Assembly (NCBI GenBank): GCA_045590955.1
Contig: JAZNSB010000067.1
Span: 1 to 15,836, forward strand
Direction of reading: 5' to 3'
From: JAZNSB01 sp045590955
GTDB taxonomy: Bacteria; Pseudomonadota; Alphaproteobacteria; RF32; CAG-239
DNA length: 15,836 bases
Shown here: positions 7,330 to 14,398 of the stretch, one piece after another
Position numbering within the stretch: the first letter of the stretch is position 1
Layout of the letters: every line of letters starts with the position of its first letter
The notes under the pieces: generated by a model
The model's database searches: none
Seen by the model: only the letters and a program-made list of their open reading frames with translations
What the model was told of the DNA's origin: nothing
Translations under genes and position numbers: made by a program

Positions 7330-8121
7330 ATGTTTGAAGGTATTGATTTTCCTGCCGTTTCCCCAATAATTTTCAGCATTGGCGGATTTTCTCTGCGTTG
7401 GTACTCAATGGCATATTTGGTATCCATTGTCTTGGCTTGGATTCTTATAAATAAAACCATCACAAAATATAACATTGGCATTTCAAAACAAAACATAGAA
7501 GACTTAGCTTTTTATGCCACAATTGGCATTATTTTGGGCGGAAGACTGGGATATGTGCTGTTTTACGGCGGTTCATATTTTTGGCATCACCCTTTACATA
7601 TTTTCTATCTTTGGCAAGGTGGAATGTCTTTTCATGGCGGTTTAATCGGCACCGTTTTAGCCATGTGGTATTTTGCTAAAAAAATAGATCGCCCATTTTT
7701 GCAAATTGCAGACTTAGTTGCCCTTTTTGCTCCAATCGGACTGTTTTTAGGGCGCTTAGCAAATTTTGTAAATGATGAACTTTGGGGAACTGTTACTCAC
7801 TCTGTTCCATGGGCCGTAAAATTTCCATCCGGCGGATTCTTACCACGACACCCATCGCAAATTTATGAAGCCCTAACCGAAGGCTTGTTACTGTTAATTA
7901 TATTAAACTGCTTATTTAAAAATAAAAACATCCGCAATAAAAACGGTATCATCTCAGGCTGTTTTGTTGCAGGGTATGGTTTTTGCAGATTTATCATAGA
8001 ATTTTTCCGCCAGCCTGACGCTCATATCGGACACTTATGGCTATCTTTATCTATGGGACAAATTTTATGTATTCCCATGATTTTATTTGGCATATTTCTT
8101 ATTTTAAGGCCTTCAAAGTAA
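7330..8121 (+). CDS. lgt: Prolipoprotein diacylglyceryl transferase
   Basis: Transfers diacylglycerol from phosphatidylglycerol to the lipobox cysteine of lipoprotein precursors, the first step of lipoprotein maturation, in the inner membrane. The 263-residue protein has about seven hydrophobic segments. Family landmarks are GGRLGYVLFYG (70-80), GGMSFHGGLIG with His102 (E. coli His103), GLFLGRLANFVN with Arg142 (E. coli Arg143), the signature RHPSQIYEA, and GYGFCRFIIEFFRQPD near the end. The start is set at ATG 7330 because GAGG lies 6 bases upstream; a GTG at 7318 in the same frame overlaps that site. A TATACT at 7295-7300 could be the -10. The last 23 bases overlap the convergent gene's end. 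It would act on the lipoprotein encoded at 3018. Confidence 0.97.
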   Translation: MFEGIDFPAVSPIIFSIGGFSLRWYSMAYLVSIVLAWILINKTITKYNIGISKQNIEDLAFYATIGIILGGRLGYVLFYGGSYFWHHPLHIFYLWQGGMSFHGGLIGTVLAMWYFAKKIDRPFLQIADLVALFAPIGLFLGRLANFVNDELWGTVTHSVPWAVKFPSGGFLPRHPSQIYEALTEGLLLLIILNCLFKNKNIRNKNGIISGCFVAGYGFCRFIIEFFRQPDAHIGHLWLSLSMGQILCIPMILFGIFLILRPSK

Positions 8122-9274
8122 CGTTTTGAGAAAAACCCTGAGATTTTTTTAATTCATTTAAAGCTCTTAGCAATACAAACTCTTTTTGATCACTACGTTT
8201 TTTTTCTGACACACTGGCGGTAATAGTAACTTTTGCCGGTTTTTTAAACCTTGGCAACATAAAATCTGTTGATGCAACCTTTCTTCTGATGTTTTCTGCA
8301 ATTTGATAAGCAAAATTGATGTTTTCATTTTTAATCATCAACAAGTACATATCTTTAGAAAAAGCATATATCTCAGACTCGCCTGCTTCGGCAACAATAA
8401 TTTGCGTCAGCATATCCAACATATTTTTCTTATTAACCTTGCCAAACTTTTTATTCATCAAAGAATAATCGTCTATTTTTAACAATATCAAAGAATATTT
8501 TAACTTAAATTTTGCCACATCAAGTTCATAAAAATGTCTGTTTTTCAAAGATTTTTTTTCATCAAAATATCTTTCATAAACCTGTTTGTGAATATAACCA
8601 AGCAGTAAAATTACCGATGCAATACAAAACATTACGTTAGCAAAACCAAAATATGCCACATAATAAAATCCCAAAACCACACTCAGCAACATAAACAAAA
8701 ATGCATAATCCAAGATTCTTCCGCTAATGCAACATCTGACAAAGAACAAAATCAACGCAAAACCAAACAAAATTTTTGCCAATCCACCGATTCCGCTTCC
8801 GTCTATCAAACTATAAACTTCTATTTCAATATTATGATAAGACAACTCTTCCAACAAAGCATACAAAAACATCCAAACAAGAAGCATCAATAAATTTCTC
8901 TTGCTGAAAAATTTACCTTTTTCCAGAAAATATATCCATATAAAATTAAGTCCCATAAATAATTGCACATTTGCATAGGCAGCATTCATAACAAAATCAA
9001 CACCATCTTTAATACGCAAATAGTTTAATACGCTATAGCCCACAAACAAAGTTGCAAAATACAGCAATATCTTAAAATGCTTAAAGACCAATGCCATTAC
9101 AAAACCCAGCAAACAAGAAATAATAAATGCAACGTGAAAAGACATAACATTGTTATAATCAATATCTTTAGATAAATATAAGCCAAACAGACCGACCGCA
9201 AAAAATACTGCCGGCAACCAAATGTTCTTTATTAACTTACAAACAAAAGCTATTTTTTCAAAAAATTGTTTCAC
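8099..9274 (-). CDS. Membrane protein with degenerate GGDEF-like domain
   Basis: A 391-residue protein. About eight membrane segments span residues 18-228, followed by a cytoplasmic domain (about 245-385) with the layout of a diguanylate cyclase: LKNRHFYELDVAKF for the N-terminal LTGLxNRRxF stretch, KIDDYSLMNKKFG (266-278) for the metal-binding DxDxFKxxND-G segment, and AYQIAENIRRKV (322-333) and ALNELKKSQGFSQN (371-384) for the C-terminal helices. The active-site GG[DE]EF is replaced by FSKDM (305-309), so c-di-GMP synthesis is unlikely. It may be a c-di-GMP-independent sensor or a decayed cyclase. The start is a GTG with AGGGAGA upstream. It is the last gene of the long minus-strand run, 36 bases after queA, and its 3' end overlaps lgt. 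The fold assignment is by eye. Confidence 0.75.
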   Translation of the reverse strand: MKQFFEKIAFVCKLIKNIWLPAVFFAVGLFGLYLSKDIDYNNVMSFHVAFIISCLLGFVMALVFKHFKILLYFATLFVGYSVLNYLRIKDGVDFVMNAAYANVQLFMGLNFIWIYFLEKGKFFSKRNLLMLLVWMFLYALLEELSYHNIEIEVYSLIDGSGIGGLAKILFGFALILFFVRCCISGRILDYAFLFMLLSVVLGFYYVAYFGFANVMFCIASVILLLGYIHKQVYERYFDEKKSLKNRHFYELDVAKFKLKYSLILLKIDDYSLMNKKFGKVNKKNMLDMLTQIIVAEAGESEIYAFSKDMYLLMIKNENINFAYQIAENIRRKVASTDFMLPRFKKPAKVTITASVSEKKRSDQKEFVLLRALNELKKSQGFSQNVTLKALK

Positions 9275-9310
9275 AAATATCTCCCTCGCAGGAAATATAT
9301 TCCAAATAAG

Positions 9311-10378
9311 TTAAATTTTATTTACACATTTTAAAATGGAGCTGTCCCCATAAGAATAAAACCTATATTTTTTACTGATAGCATATTCATAAACTTTTTG
9401 CATTTTTTCAGTACCGGCAATTGCACAAATCAACATAAACAAAGTTGATTTTGGCAGATGAAAATTTGTGATGATCATATCAATAATTTTAAATTTGTAT
9501 CCCGGAGTAATAAAAATATCTGTCTCTCCTTTAAACGGATAAATTATTCCGGTATCGTCAGCCGCACTTTCCATAAGTCTTAACGAAGTTGTTCCCACTG
9601 CAATAATTCTTCTTCCCTGTTTTTTGGCTTCATTAATTTTATCTGCCGTTTCTCGAGTAATAATTCCAAACTCTGAATGCATTTTATGATCTTTTGTATC
9701 TTCTACCTTCACCGGCAAAAAAGTACCTGCCCCAACGTGCAATGTCACAAATAAACACTCAACACCTTTTTCCTCCAGTTTTTTCATCACTTCTGGTGTA
9801 AAGTGCAATCCTGCCGTTGGTGCAGCTACCGCACCTTTGTGTTTTGCATAAATTGTCTGATAATTTTCTTCATCATTTCTTTTTTCAAGTTTTTCTCTTT
9901 TAATATACGGAGGCAGAGGCATATAACCAAAGAGTTTAAGATTTTCTTCCAGTTTTTCTTTTTGGCATAAAAACTCTATTAAAACCCCGTCTTCTCCTCT
10001 TTTTTCTATAACTTTTGCTTTAAACTCAGAATTTTGACAATCTATTTGTTCGTTATAAAAATCTATAACATCACCTTGCTTCAAGCGTTTAGAATTTTTA
10101 ATAAAAGCCCACCAAATTAACTCATCTTCCGGATGATATAGCGTCAGCTCCAAAGATGCATTTGCCCTTTTGGCATACAACTTTGCAGGAATTACTTTTG
10201 TATTGTTAAAAACCAAAACATCACCTTCATGCAAAACATCGGGCAAATCATAAAAATGCCTATCTTTTACGTTTTCTCCGTCAGATAAATCCAATAACTT
10301 TGAACTGTCTCTGGGATTTGCCGGATCTGTTGCAATTAAGCTTTTGTCCAAGTTATAATCAAAAACATCTACTTTCAT
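9311..10378 (-). CDS. queA: S-adenosylmethionine:tRNA ribosyltransferase-isomerase
   Basis: Builds epoxyqueuosine at the wobble position of GUN-anticodon tRNAs by moving the ribosyl part of SAM onto 7-aminomethyl-7-deazaguanine. The 355-residue length is normal. Recognisable family stretches in order are FDYNLDKSLIA, NPRDSSKLL (about 22-30), VFNNTKVIPAKL, GAVAAPTAGLHFT, LHVGAGTFLPV, GTTSLRLMES and DIFITPGYKFKIIDMIITNF followed by HLPKSTLFML. The ATG starts 2 bases after the atpF stop, with no obvious own ribosome-binding site, so it is probably translationally coupled to the ATP synthase genes. The usual partner tgt is not next to it. No damage is visible. Confidence 0.97.
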   Translation of the reverse strand: MKVDVFDYNLDKSLIATDPANPRDSSKLLDLSDGENVKDRHFYDLPDVLHEGDVLVFNNTKVIPAKLYAKRANASLELTLYHPEDELIWWAFIKNSKRLKQGDVIDFYNEQIDCQNSEFKAKVIEKRGEDGVLIEFLCQKEKLEENLKLFGYMPLPPYIKREKLEKRNDEENYQTIYAKHKGAVAAPTAGLHFTPEVMKKLEEKGVECLFVTLHVGAGTFLPVKVEDTKDHKMHSEFGIITRETADKINEAKKQGRRIIAVGTTSLRLMESAADDTGIIYPFKGETDIFITPGYKFKIIDMIITNFHLPKSTLFMLICAIAGTEKMQKVYEYAISKKYRFYSYGDSSILKCVNKI

Positions 10379-10380
10379 TT

Positions 10381-10935
10381 TTACAGCTTAATTTTAGTTA
10401 TATTTTCAATAGATTGATCTACAAGCTTTGCTTTTTGTTGTTTTGTCATAATATTTTCTATTGCCGTCTTTACTGCTTTTATAGAAGTATCAATAATCAA
10501 ATCTTTTACTTCTTTTTCTGCTTTTATTGAATTTGCCAACAACCTGTTTTCAACAACTTGTTCTTTTTTATTCATATCTTTTTGCATTTTATGAAGCGAT
10601 TCTTGTTTCATATTTTCAATAGATTTTTTTGCATCATGAAGCAATTTTTTGGCTTCCTGATCAGCATTTTTATATTTTTTTTCATATACTGCCAACAAAT
10701 GTTGCGCATGTTCTTTAACTTTTGCATCACCATCAATTCTTTCTTTAATATCTACAATATAGTTTTTTATCATCGTTGATGCCAAATTAAACAGAGGCCT
10801 AAACAATAAAATCACCACAATCACAAAGGACATTGCCACCCAAAACTCGGCAGACAAATAGAAAGGTCCTTCATGGTGATGTGCCTCATGTTGAGTAATA
10901 ACTTGTTGTTCTGTAATATAAGAAGAGTTTTCCAT
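10381..10935 (-). CDS. atpF: ATP synthase Fo subunit b
   Basis: A peripheral-stalk subunit linking the membrane a/c part to F1. The 184-residue protein has a short N-terminal part, one membrane segment (about 31-50, FWVAMSFVIVVILLFRPLF), then a long charged helix rich in Lys, Glu and Gln that should form the stalk coiled coil. It starts 2 bases after the atpF' stop. No clear Shine-Dalgarno sequence is present, which suggests coupling to the upstream gene. Paired with a separate b' gene, as in Alphaproteobacteria and cyanobacteria. Which of the two is b and which b' rests on gene order and length. Confidence 0.92.
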   Translation of the reverse strand: MENSSYITEQQVITQHEAHHHEGPFYLSAEFWVAMSFVIVVILLFRPLFNLASTMIKNYIVDIKERIDGDAKVKEHAQHLLAVYEKKYKNADQEAKKLLHDAKKSIENMKQESLHKMQKDMNKKEQVVENRLLANSIKAEKEVKDLIIDTSIKAVKTAIENIMTKQQKAKLVDQSIENITKIKL

Positions 10936-10937
10936 TG

Positions 10938-11426
10938 TTATTTATTTTCCATTACCTGAGTTACAATTTTTTCAATTTCATCAGTTTTTATATTTGCCAC
11001 ACCTATTTTATTTAACATTTGAGCTGACATTTCCACACTCATATTTTTTACCTTTTTCATCATTTCTTTATGAGCTTTATTAATTTTGGCTTCCCCTTCT
11101 TTAAGGTTTATTGCCAATTTTTCATCTAGTTGATTTTGCTTATCATTAATCAACTCCGCCAATTCTTTTTTTGTTTTTTCCAAAATTTTATTTGCCTTAG
11201 CAGAAGAATCTTTCATTGTCTGATCATATTTTTTCATTGAGTTTTCTGCTTGTTCTTTTAGCTCATTTGCCTGCTGCAAATAAGTTTCAATCTTATTTTG
11301 TCTCTGATTCATAGTCTGCACAATTTTTGGTAATATAATTTTGGACATTATAAACCAAAAACCAAAAAAACAAACACACAACCAAAACAACTGAGACACA
11401 AACCAAACAGAATCAAACTGTGGCAT
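10938..11426 (-). CDS. atpF': ATP synthase Fo subunit b'
   Basis: The second peripheral-stalk subunit, expected to pair with b. The 162-residue protein opens MPQFDSVWFVSQLFWLCVCF, a typical b' start with the membrane segment at about 8-32, followed by a long charged coiled-coil helix with many Lys, Glu and Asn. It has a strong ribosome-binding site (AAGGAG) 6 bases upstream of the ATG. It lies after atpE, separated by 59 bases that contain a hairpin. Two copies diverged from one b gene are standard in this lineage. Confidence 0.93.
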   Translation of the reverse strand: MPQFDSVWFVSQLFWLCVCFFGFWFIMSKIILPKIVQTMNQRQNKIETYLQQANELKEQAENSMKKYDQTMKDSSAKANKILEKTKKELAELINDKQNQLDEKLAINLKEGEAKINKAHKEMMKKVKNMSVEMSAQMLNKIGVANIKTDEIEKIVTQVMENK

Positions 11427-11446
11427 TTTAAACTCCTTTTTGTTTT

Positions 11447-11471
11447 AGGTTGGCAAAAACTTTGCCAACCT
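11447..11471 (-). promoter_or_regulatory. Intercistronic hairpin between atpE and atpF'
   Basis: A perfect 11-bp inverted repeat AGGTTGGCAAA / TTTGCCAACCT (11447-11457 and 11461-11471) with a 3-base loop lies in the gap between atpE and atpF'. In the operon's direction it is followed by A-rich sequence and the atpF' ribosome-binding site, not by a T run, so it is not a standard terminator for the operon. It may protect or partly separate the atpE message. On the plus strand it is followed by a T run and could stop antisense transcription. Confidence 0.7.
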
Positions 11472-11485
11472 TTTTTCACAATCAA

Positions 11486-11710
11486 TTATTTGCCCGAAAA
11501 GAGCATAATCAAAGCAATTACCAAAGCATACAAAGCAATTGCTTCCACAGCGGCAAATCCAACCCATCCGTAAACATCAACATCTTTTTTTACCTGCGGA
11601 TTTCTGCCTACTGTTGAAATGATTGTTGTCCACACCTGAGACACACCCCAAGCTGCGGCCATCATAGACAATGCACACATACCTGCACCGATAAATACCA
11701 TTGGATCCAT
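11486..11710 (-). CDS. atpE: ATP synthase Fo subunit c
   Basis: Forms the rotating ring that carries protons through the membrane. The start is set at ATG 11710 (MDPMVFIGAG), which has an AGAAAGGA ribosome-binding site; the longer frame to 11743 adds a charged stretch that c subunits do not have. The product is 74 residues, the usual size. It is a helical hairpin with the polar loop R36-N37-P38 that contacts F1, and the ion-carrying carboxylate Glu56 in AAVEAIALYALVIALI. The residue after Glu56 is Ala, not the Ser/Thr typical of sodium-type rings, so proton coupling is expected. Helix 1 carries Trp21 and Trp27 where small residues are common. Confidence 0.95.
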   Translation of the reverse strand: MDPMVFIGAGMCALSMMAAAWGVSQVWTTIISTVGRNPQVKKDVDVYGWVGFAAVEAIALYALVIALIMLFSGK

Positions 11711-11752
11711 TGTTTTTTCCTTTCTATTAAAAAATTTTTTCACTCATAATAA

Positions 11753-12475
11753 TTAATGACTATGAATTGCGTCACTCAAATATATACAGCTTAAAACCGT
11801 ATATATAAAAGCTTGCAACAAAGCAATAAACATTTCAAACACAACAATACAGCAATTAAACACTAAAGGAACAACCCCTCCGATTCCAATTGCCACCACA
11901 AAACCTGCAATAATTTTAAGCATAATGTGACCAACAGTCATATTAGCCACCAATCTTACGGTCAAACTAAAAGGTTTTGATAAAAAAGAAATCATTTCAA
12001 TTGGGATAATAAGCGGAGCCAAAGCCACTGGGATTCCCTTAGGCAAAAACGTTCTCAAATATCCCCATTTTTTCTTTTTAATTCCCAAACACATACTATA
12101 AAGCAACGCTATTAAAGAAAGTCCTCCCACTGCGGCCAAATGTGATGTAAAAGTAAAAGCATAAGGAAACAATCCAAGCAAGTTACCAAAAGCTACGAAT
12201 GAGAATAAACACATAATAAACGGAAAATACTTCAATCCGTCCATACCAATGTTTTCTTTAATTAAACTACTTATAAAATTATATATTCCCTCAGGAATTG
12301 TTTGCGCAACACTTGGCACCACACTTCTTTTTCTCAAACACAGTCCGAACAACGTAATTGCACAAACCACTGCCAACACCATAAATAAAGATGAATTTGT
12401 AAAAGATATATCAAAACTTCCCACTTTAATCGGAATAAGCGGTTTAATTTGAAACTGTTCCATCGGACCGGCCAC
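11753..12475 (-). CDS. atpB: ATP synthase Fo subunit a
   Basis: The membrane stator that forms the two proton half-channels next to the c-ring. The 240-residue protein has about six hydrophobic segments. The conserved helix reads LSKPFSLTVRLVANMTVGH, with the essential arginine at residue 174 (E. coli aArg210). GNLLGLFPYAFTFTSH (about 97-112) and the final ALLQAFIYTVLSCIYLSDA are also typical. The start is a GTG (12475-12473) preceded by AGGAGA, which overlaps the atpI stop codon (TAGGAGA), so translation is likely coupled. It lies 42 bases upstream of atpE's start. Confidence 0.97.
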   Translation of the reverse strand: MAGPMEQFQIKPLIPIKVGSFDISFTNSSLFMVLAVVCAITLFGLCLRKRSVVPSVAQTIPEGIYNFISSLIKENIGMDGLKYFPFIMCLFSFVAFGNLLGLFPYAFTFTSHLAAVGGLSLIALLYSMCLGIKKKKWGYLRTFLPKGIPVALAPLIIPIEMISFLSKPFSLTVRLVANMTVGHIMLKIIAGFVVAIGIGGVVPLVFNCCIVVFEMFIALLQAFIYTVLSCIYLSDAIHSH

Positions 12476-12485
12476 GTATATTCTC

Positions 12486-12773
12486 CTACTTAGCTTGTTG
12501 TTTTACAAAGCGATACACATTCAAAACACCTGCTACAGCGCCTATAAATGTAAAGATAATCAAAAAAAGGGGAAAGCTTTCAAATAACTTATCAAGCAAA
12601 TATCCTATTGCCACACCAACAAATACCCCGCTAAGCAAATCTGTCCCCATTCTCAACCCCATTTTTGCGGCATACACAAATCCATACTTAGGGGCAGATT
12701 CTGGCGTTAACATGCCTTCACGCTTCATCTGTTGCTGTATTCTTTCTTCAATTTCTTTTAGCTTGTTTTCCAT
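12486..12773 (-). CDS. atpI: AtpI-family protein, ATP synthase assembly factor
   Basis: A 95-residue protein placed directly before atpB, as usual for atpI in Alphaproteobacteria. Residues 1-30 are charged and helical (MENKLKEIEERIQQQMKREG). Two membrane hairpin segments follow: LLSGVFVGVAIGYLLDKLF (about 47-65) and FLIIFTFIGAVAGVLNVYRF (about 71-90). The family helps assemble the c-ring and may affect magnesium or calcium supply; it is usually dispensable. The start lies 15 bases after the dsbA-like stop. Confidence 0.9.
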   Translation of the reverse strand: MENKLKEIEERIQQQMKREGMLTPESAPKYGFVYAAKMGLRMGTDLLSGVFVGVAIGYLLDKLFESFPLFLIIFTFIGAVAGVLNVYRFVKQQAK

Positions 12774-12788
12774 TTTGCATACAATTTG

Positions 12789-13514
12789 CTAATTTTCATT
12801 TAATTTTTTTTCAATTTTTGCTTTTAATTCATCAAAAGGCACAGCACCTTCCATTACTTCAGATTTTCCGTTTTTCACCAATACTATTGTTGGAGTGCCT
12901 TTTATTTTCAAAGTTTCCATTGCACTTTGCCTAAAAGCAATAATATCTTGAGCCATTTTTGAATTTTTTAGACATTCTTCAATTTTAGAGCTTTCCAAAC
13001 CATTTTCTTGTGCATACTCAGATATAAGAGCTTTTGCATCTGAAGACAGCTGCCATTTTTTCTGGTTAGCAAATACTTTGTCTGCAAAGTCAAAAAACTT
13101 TCCTTCAGGCAAACACATTCCCATCATCTGGGCCATCATAGATGTTCTATCAAGAGGGAACGGAGCAAAAACCACCCTTAATTTTCCCGTTTTAACAAAG
13201 TGTTCTTCAATCAAAGGCATGGTTTTGTTATGAAATTCTGCACAGTAATAACAACCAAAAGAAGAAACTTCATACAAAGTAACTTTTGCATCATGATTTC
13301 CTTTTGCCGGTGTATCCGGATACATAAATGTCGGCGGAACAATCAATTCTTTTACATCTGGTCCGGCAGCATTGGCATTTTTTACCAACATAAAACCGCC
13401 TTTTCCATCAGAAACATATCCTTTAAATGAAAAATACATTCCGCAAGCCATCATAAAAACAATTGCCATGGCCACAGTTCCGCTAATTAATTTTATAATC
13501 TTTCTAAATTCCAT
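12789..13514 (-). CDS. DsbA-family thiol oxidoreductase, membrane-anchored or secreted
   Basis: A 241-residue thioredoxin-fold protein of the DsbA/ScoI type (Thioredoxin_4, PF13462). An N-terminal membrane segment (about 8-30) serves as signal or anchor. A redox motif C88-Y-Y-C91 follows SSF, and the cis-proline loop reads KGTPTIVLV near residue 207. It should act in the periplasm on disulfide bonds of exported proteins. The membrane segment holds MMAC24, a poor lipobox, so lipidation is possible but weak. NANAAG at 46-51 resembles a signal peptidase site yet lies rather far in. The ATG follows a GAGGG site that abuts the upstream gene's stop. A dciA-like gene before a dsbA-like gene is a known alphaproteobacterial pairing. 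Confidence 0.9.
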   Translation of the reverse strand: MEFRKIIKLISGTVAMAIVFMMACGMYFSFKGYVSDGKGGFMLVKNANAAGPDVKELIVPPTFMYPDTPAKGNHDAKVTLYEVSSFGCYYCAEFHNKTMPLIEEHFVKTGKLRVVFAPFPLDRTSMMAQMMGMCLPEGKFFDFADKVFANQKKWQLSSDAKALISEYAQENGLESSKIEECLKNSKMAQDIIAFRQSAMETLKIKGTPTIVLVKNGKSEVMEGAVPFDELKAKIEKKLNEN

Positions 13515-13522
13515 TTTTCCCT

Positions 13523-14002
13523 CTATTGTTTCAAAATACTTTCGCCAAGTTTAAACAAAGCTTTTTTCAAATCATCAGATTGCAAATCACCAACAATATC
13601 ATCTAACATATTTTTTTGAACATCTGAAATTTGTTTTTCACTTTTTTGTTTACCAGCCAAGGTCATCACAGACTGATTCTGCACAATTTTAATTGCGCCC
13701 ACTGCATTATAACCGAAATATGTATTAATTTTTTCTAAAATTATAACTTTTTTTTGTTCAATTTCCATTGCCAACGCTCCGGTTGCCACACAAATTTTAA
13801 GCACACCGTTATTTTTTTGATCTGCATTAAAATTTAATTCCAAAGGCAAAGAGCTTTCTGCCAGTTGTTCACCAACAATTTTTGACCAATTTCTAATAAT
13901 ATCAATTTCCACAAACGCATTTTTTCCCAAAAGCTCTTTAGCAATTGGGAGAGCTGTTTGTGCCAAAGGCACTAATCCGTTTGTTTTTCCTTCTTTTCTC
14001 AT
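13523..14002 (-). CDS. DciA-like protein (DUF721)
   Basis: A 159-residue protein. The N-terminal two thirds match the DUF721/DciA fold: PLAQTALPIAKELLGKNAF (about 12-30), then IIRNWSKIVGEQLAESSLPL (about 35-54), then the strand segment VLKICVATGALAMEIEQKK and a helix plus YNAVGAIKIV. DciA loads or assists the replicative helicase DnaB in bacteria that lack DnaC or DnaI, which fits Alphaproteobacteria. The start is placed at ATG 14002; a TTG directly before it in frame is less likely. It begins the long minus-strand run and is divergent from fliO across 111 bases. The C-terminal 50 residues are charged and less conserved. Confidence 0.85.
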   Translation of the reverse strand: MRKEGKTNGLVPLAQTALPIAKELLGKNAFVEIDIIRNWSKIVGEQLAESSLPLELNFNADQKNNGVLKICVATGALAMEIEQKKVIILEKINTYFGYNAVGAIKIVQNQSVMTLAGKQKSEKQISDVQKNMLDDIVGDLQSDDLKKALFKLGESILKQ

Positions 14003-14035
14003 CAAAATGTAATCTATCTGATTTTATTTTAAATA

Positions 14036-14062
14036 TCAACAAACACAAACCGGCTTTGTTGA
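14036..14062. repeat. Operator-like inverted repeat between dciA-like gene and fliO
   Basis: TCAACAAA (14036-14043) and TTTGTTGA (14055-14062) form a perfect 8-base inverted repeat with an 11-base spacer. Its right arm overlaps the -35 of the fliO promoter (14059-14064), and the whole lies in the divergent region. The arm spacing suits a dimeric regulator, but no known binding consensus was matched. Confidence 0.45.
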
Positions 14063-14086
14063 CAAAGAAAATGACCTGTTTATGAT
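14059..14086 (+). promoter_or_regulatory. fliO-fliP promoter
   Basis: A perfect -35 TTGACA (14059-14064), a 16-base spacer and a -10 TATGAT (14081-14086) lie about 28 bases before the fliO ATG. This is a housekeeping-type promoter, not a sigma28 or sigma54 one, as expected for an early flagellar export gene. Confidence 0.65.
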
Positions 14087-14113
14087 ATTTTCTGTAAAAA
14101 AGGGGAGAAAACT

Positions 14114-14398
14114 ATGGAAACCATTGCCTTACTTAAGGCCGTTTTATCTTTAGCTATTGTATTAGGTGCTTTATTGCTTACCGTTTGGGGCATGAAAGTT
14201 TGCCAAAATAAATTTCAGTGTTGTAAATTTATCAAAAAAATAAACAAAGACCAGCGCATAAAAATTTTGGAACAACGCAAAATTGATATTAAAAATTCTG
14301 TTGTTTTATTAAGCGCAGACAATGTTTTATACACCGTTTTACTAACCCCCGGTGGGGCTCAAGTCCTTAACTCTTCTAAAGGAAAGAAAAATGATTAA
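14114..14398 (+). CDS. fliO: FliO-like flagellar export protein
   Basis: A 94-residue protein with one N-terminal membrane segment (about 8-27, AVLSLAIVLGALLLTVWGM) and a cytoplasmic remainder with a short beta-rich part (KNSVVLLSADNVLYTVLLTP). FliO aids assembly of the FliP ring at the core of the flagellar type III export gate. The match is mostly by size, topology and position: it lies directly before fliP and overlaps it by 8 bases, and the family is poorly conserved. The start has a strong GGGGAGA ribosome-binding site. Three cysteines (in CQNKFQCC) follow the membrane segment. Confidence 0.72.
   Translation: METIALLKAVLSLAIVLGALLLTVWGMKVCQNKFQCCKFIKKINKDQRIKILEQRKIDIKNSVVLLSADNVLYTVLLTPGGAQVLNSSKGKKND

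Noticed and set aside
11486..11710. Sodium-type c-ring for the ATP synthase
   Set aside because: Glu56 is followed by Ala rather than Ser/Thr, and the helix-1 Gln does not align with the sodium-binding Gln when counted from the R-N-P loop.
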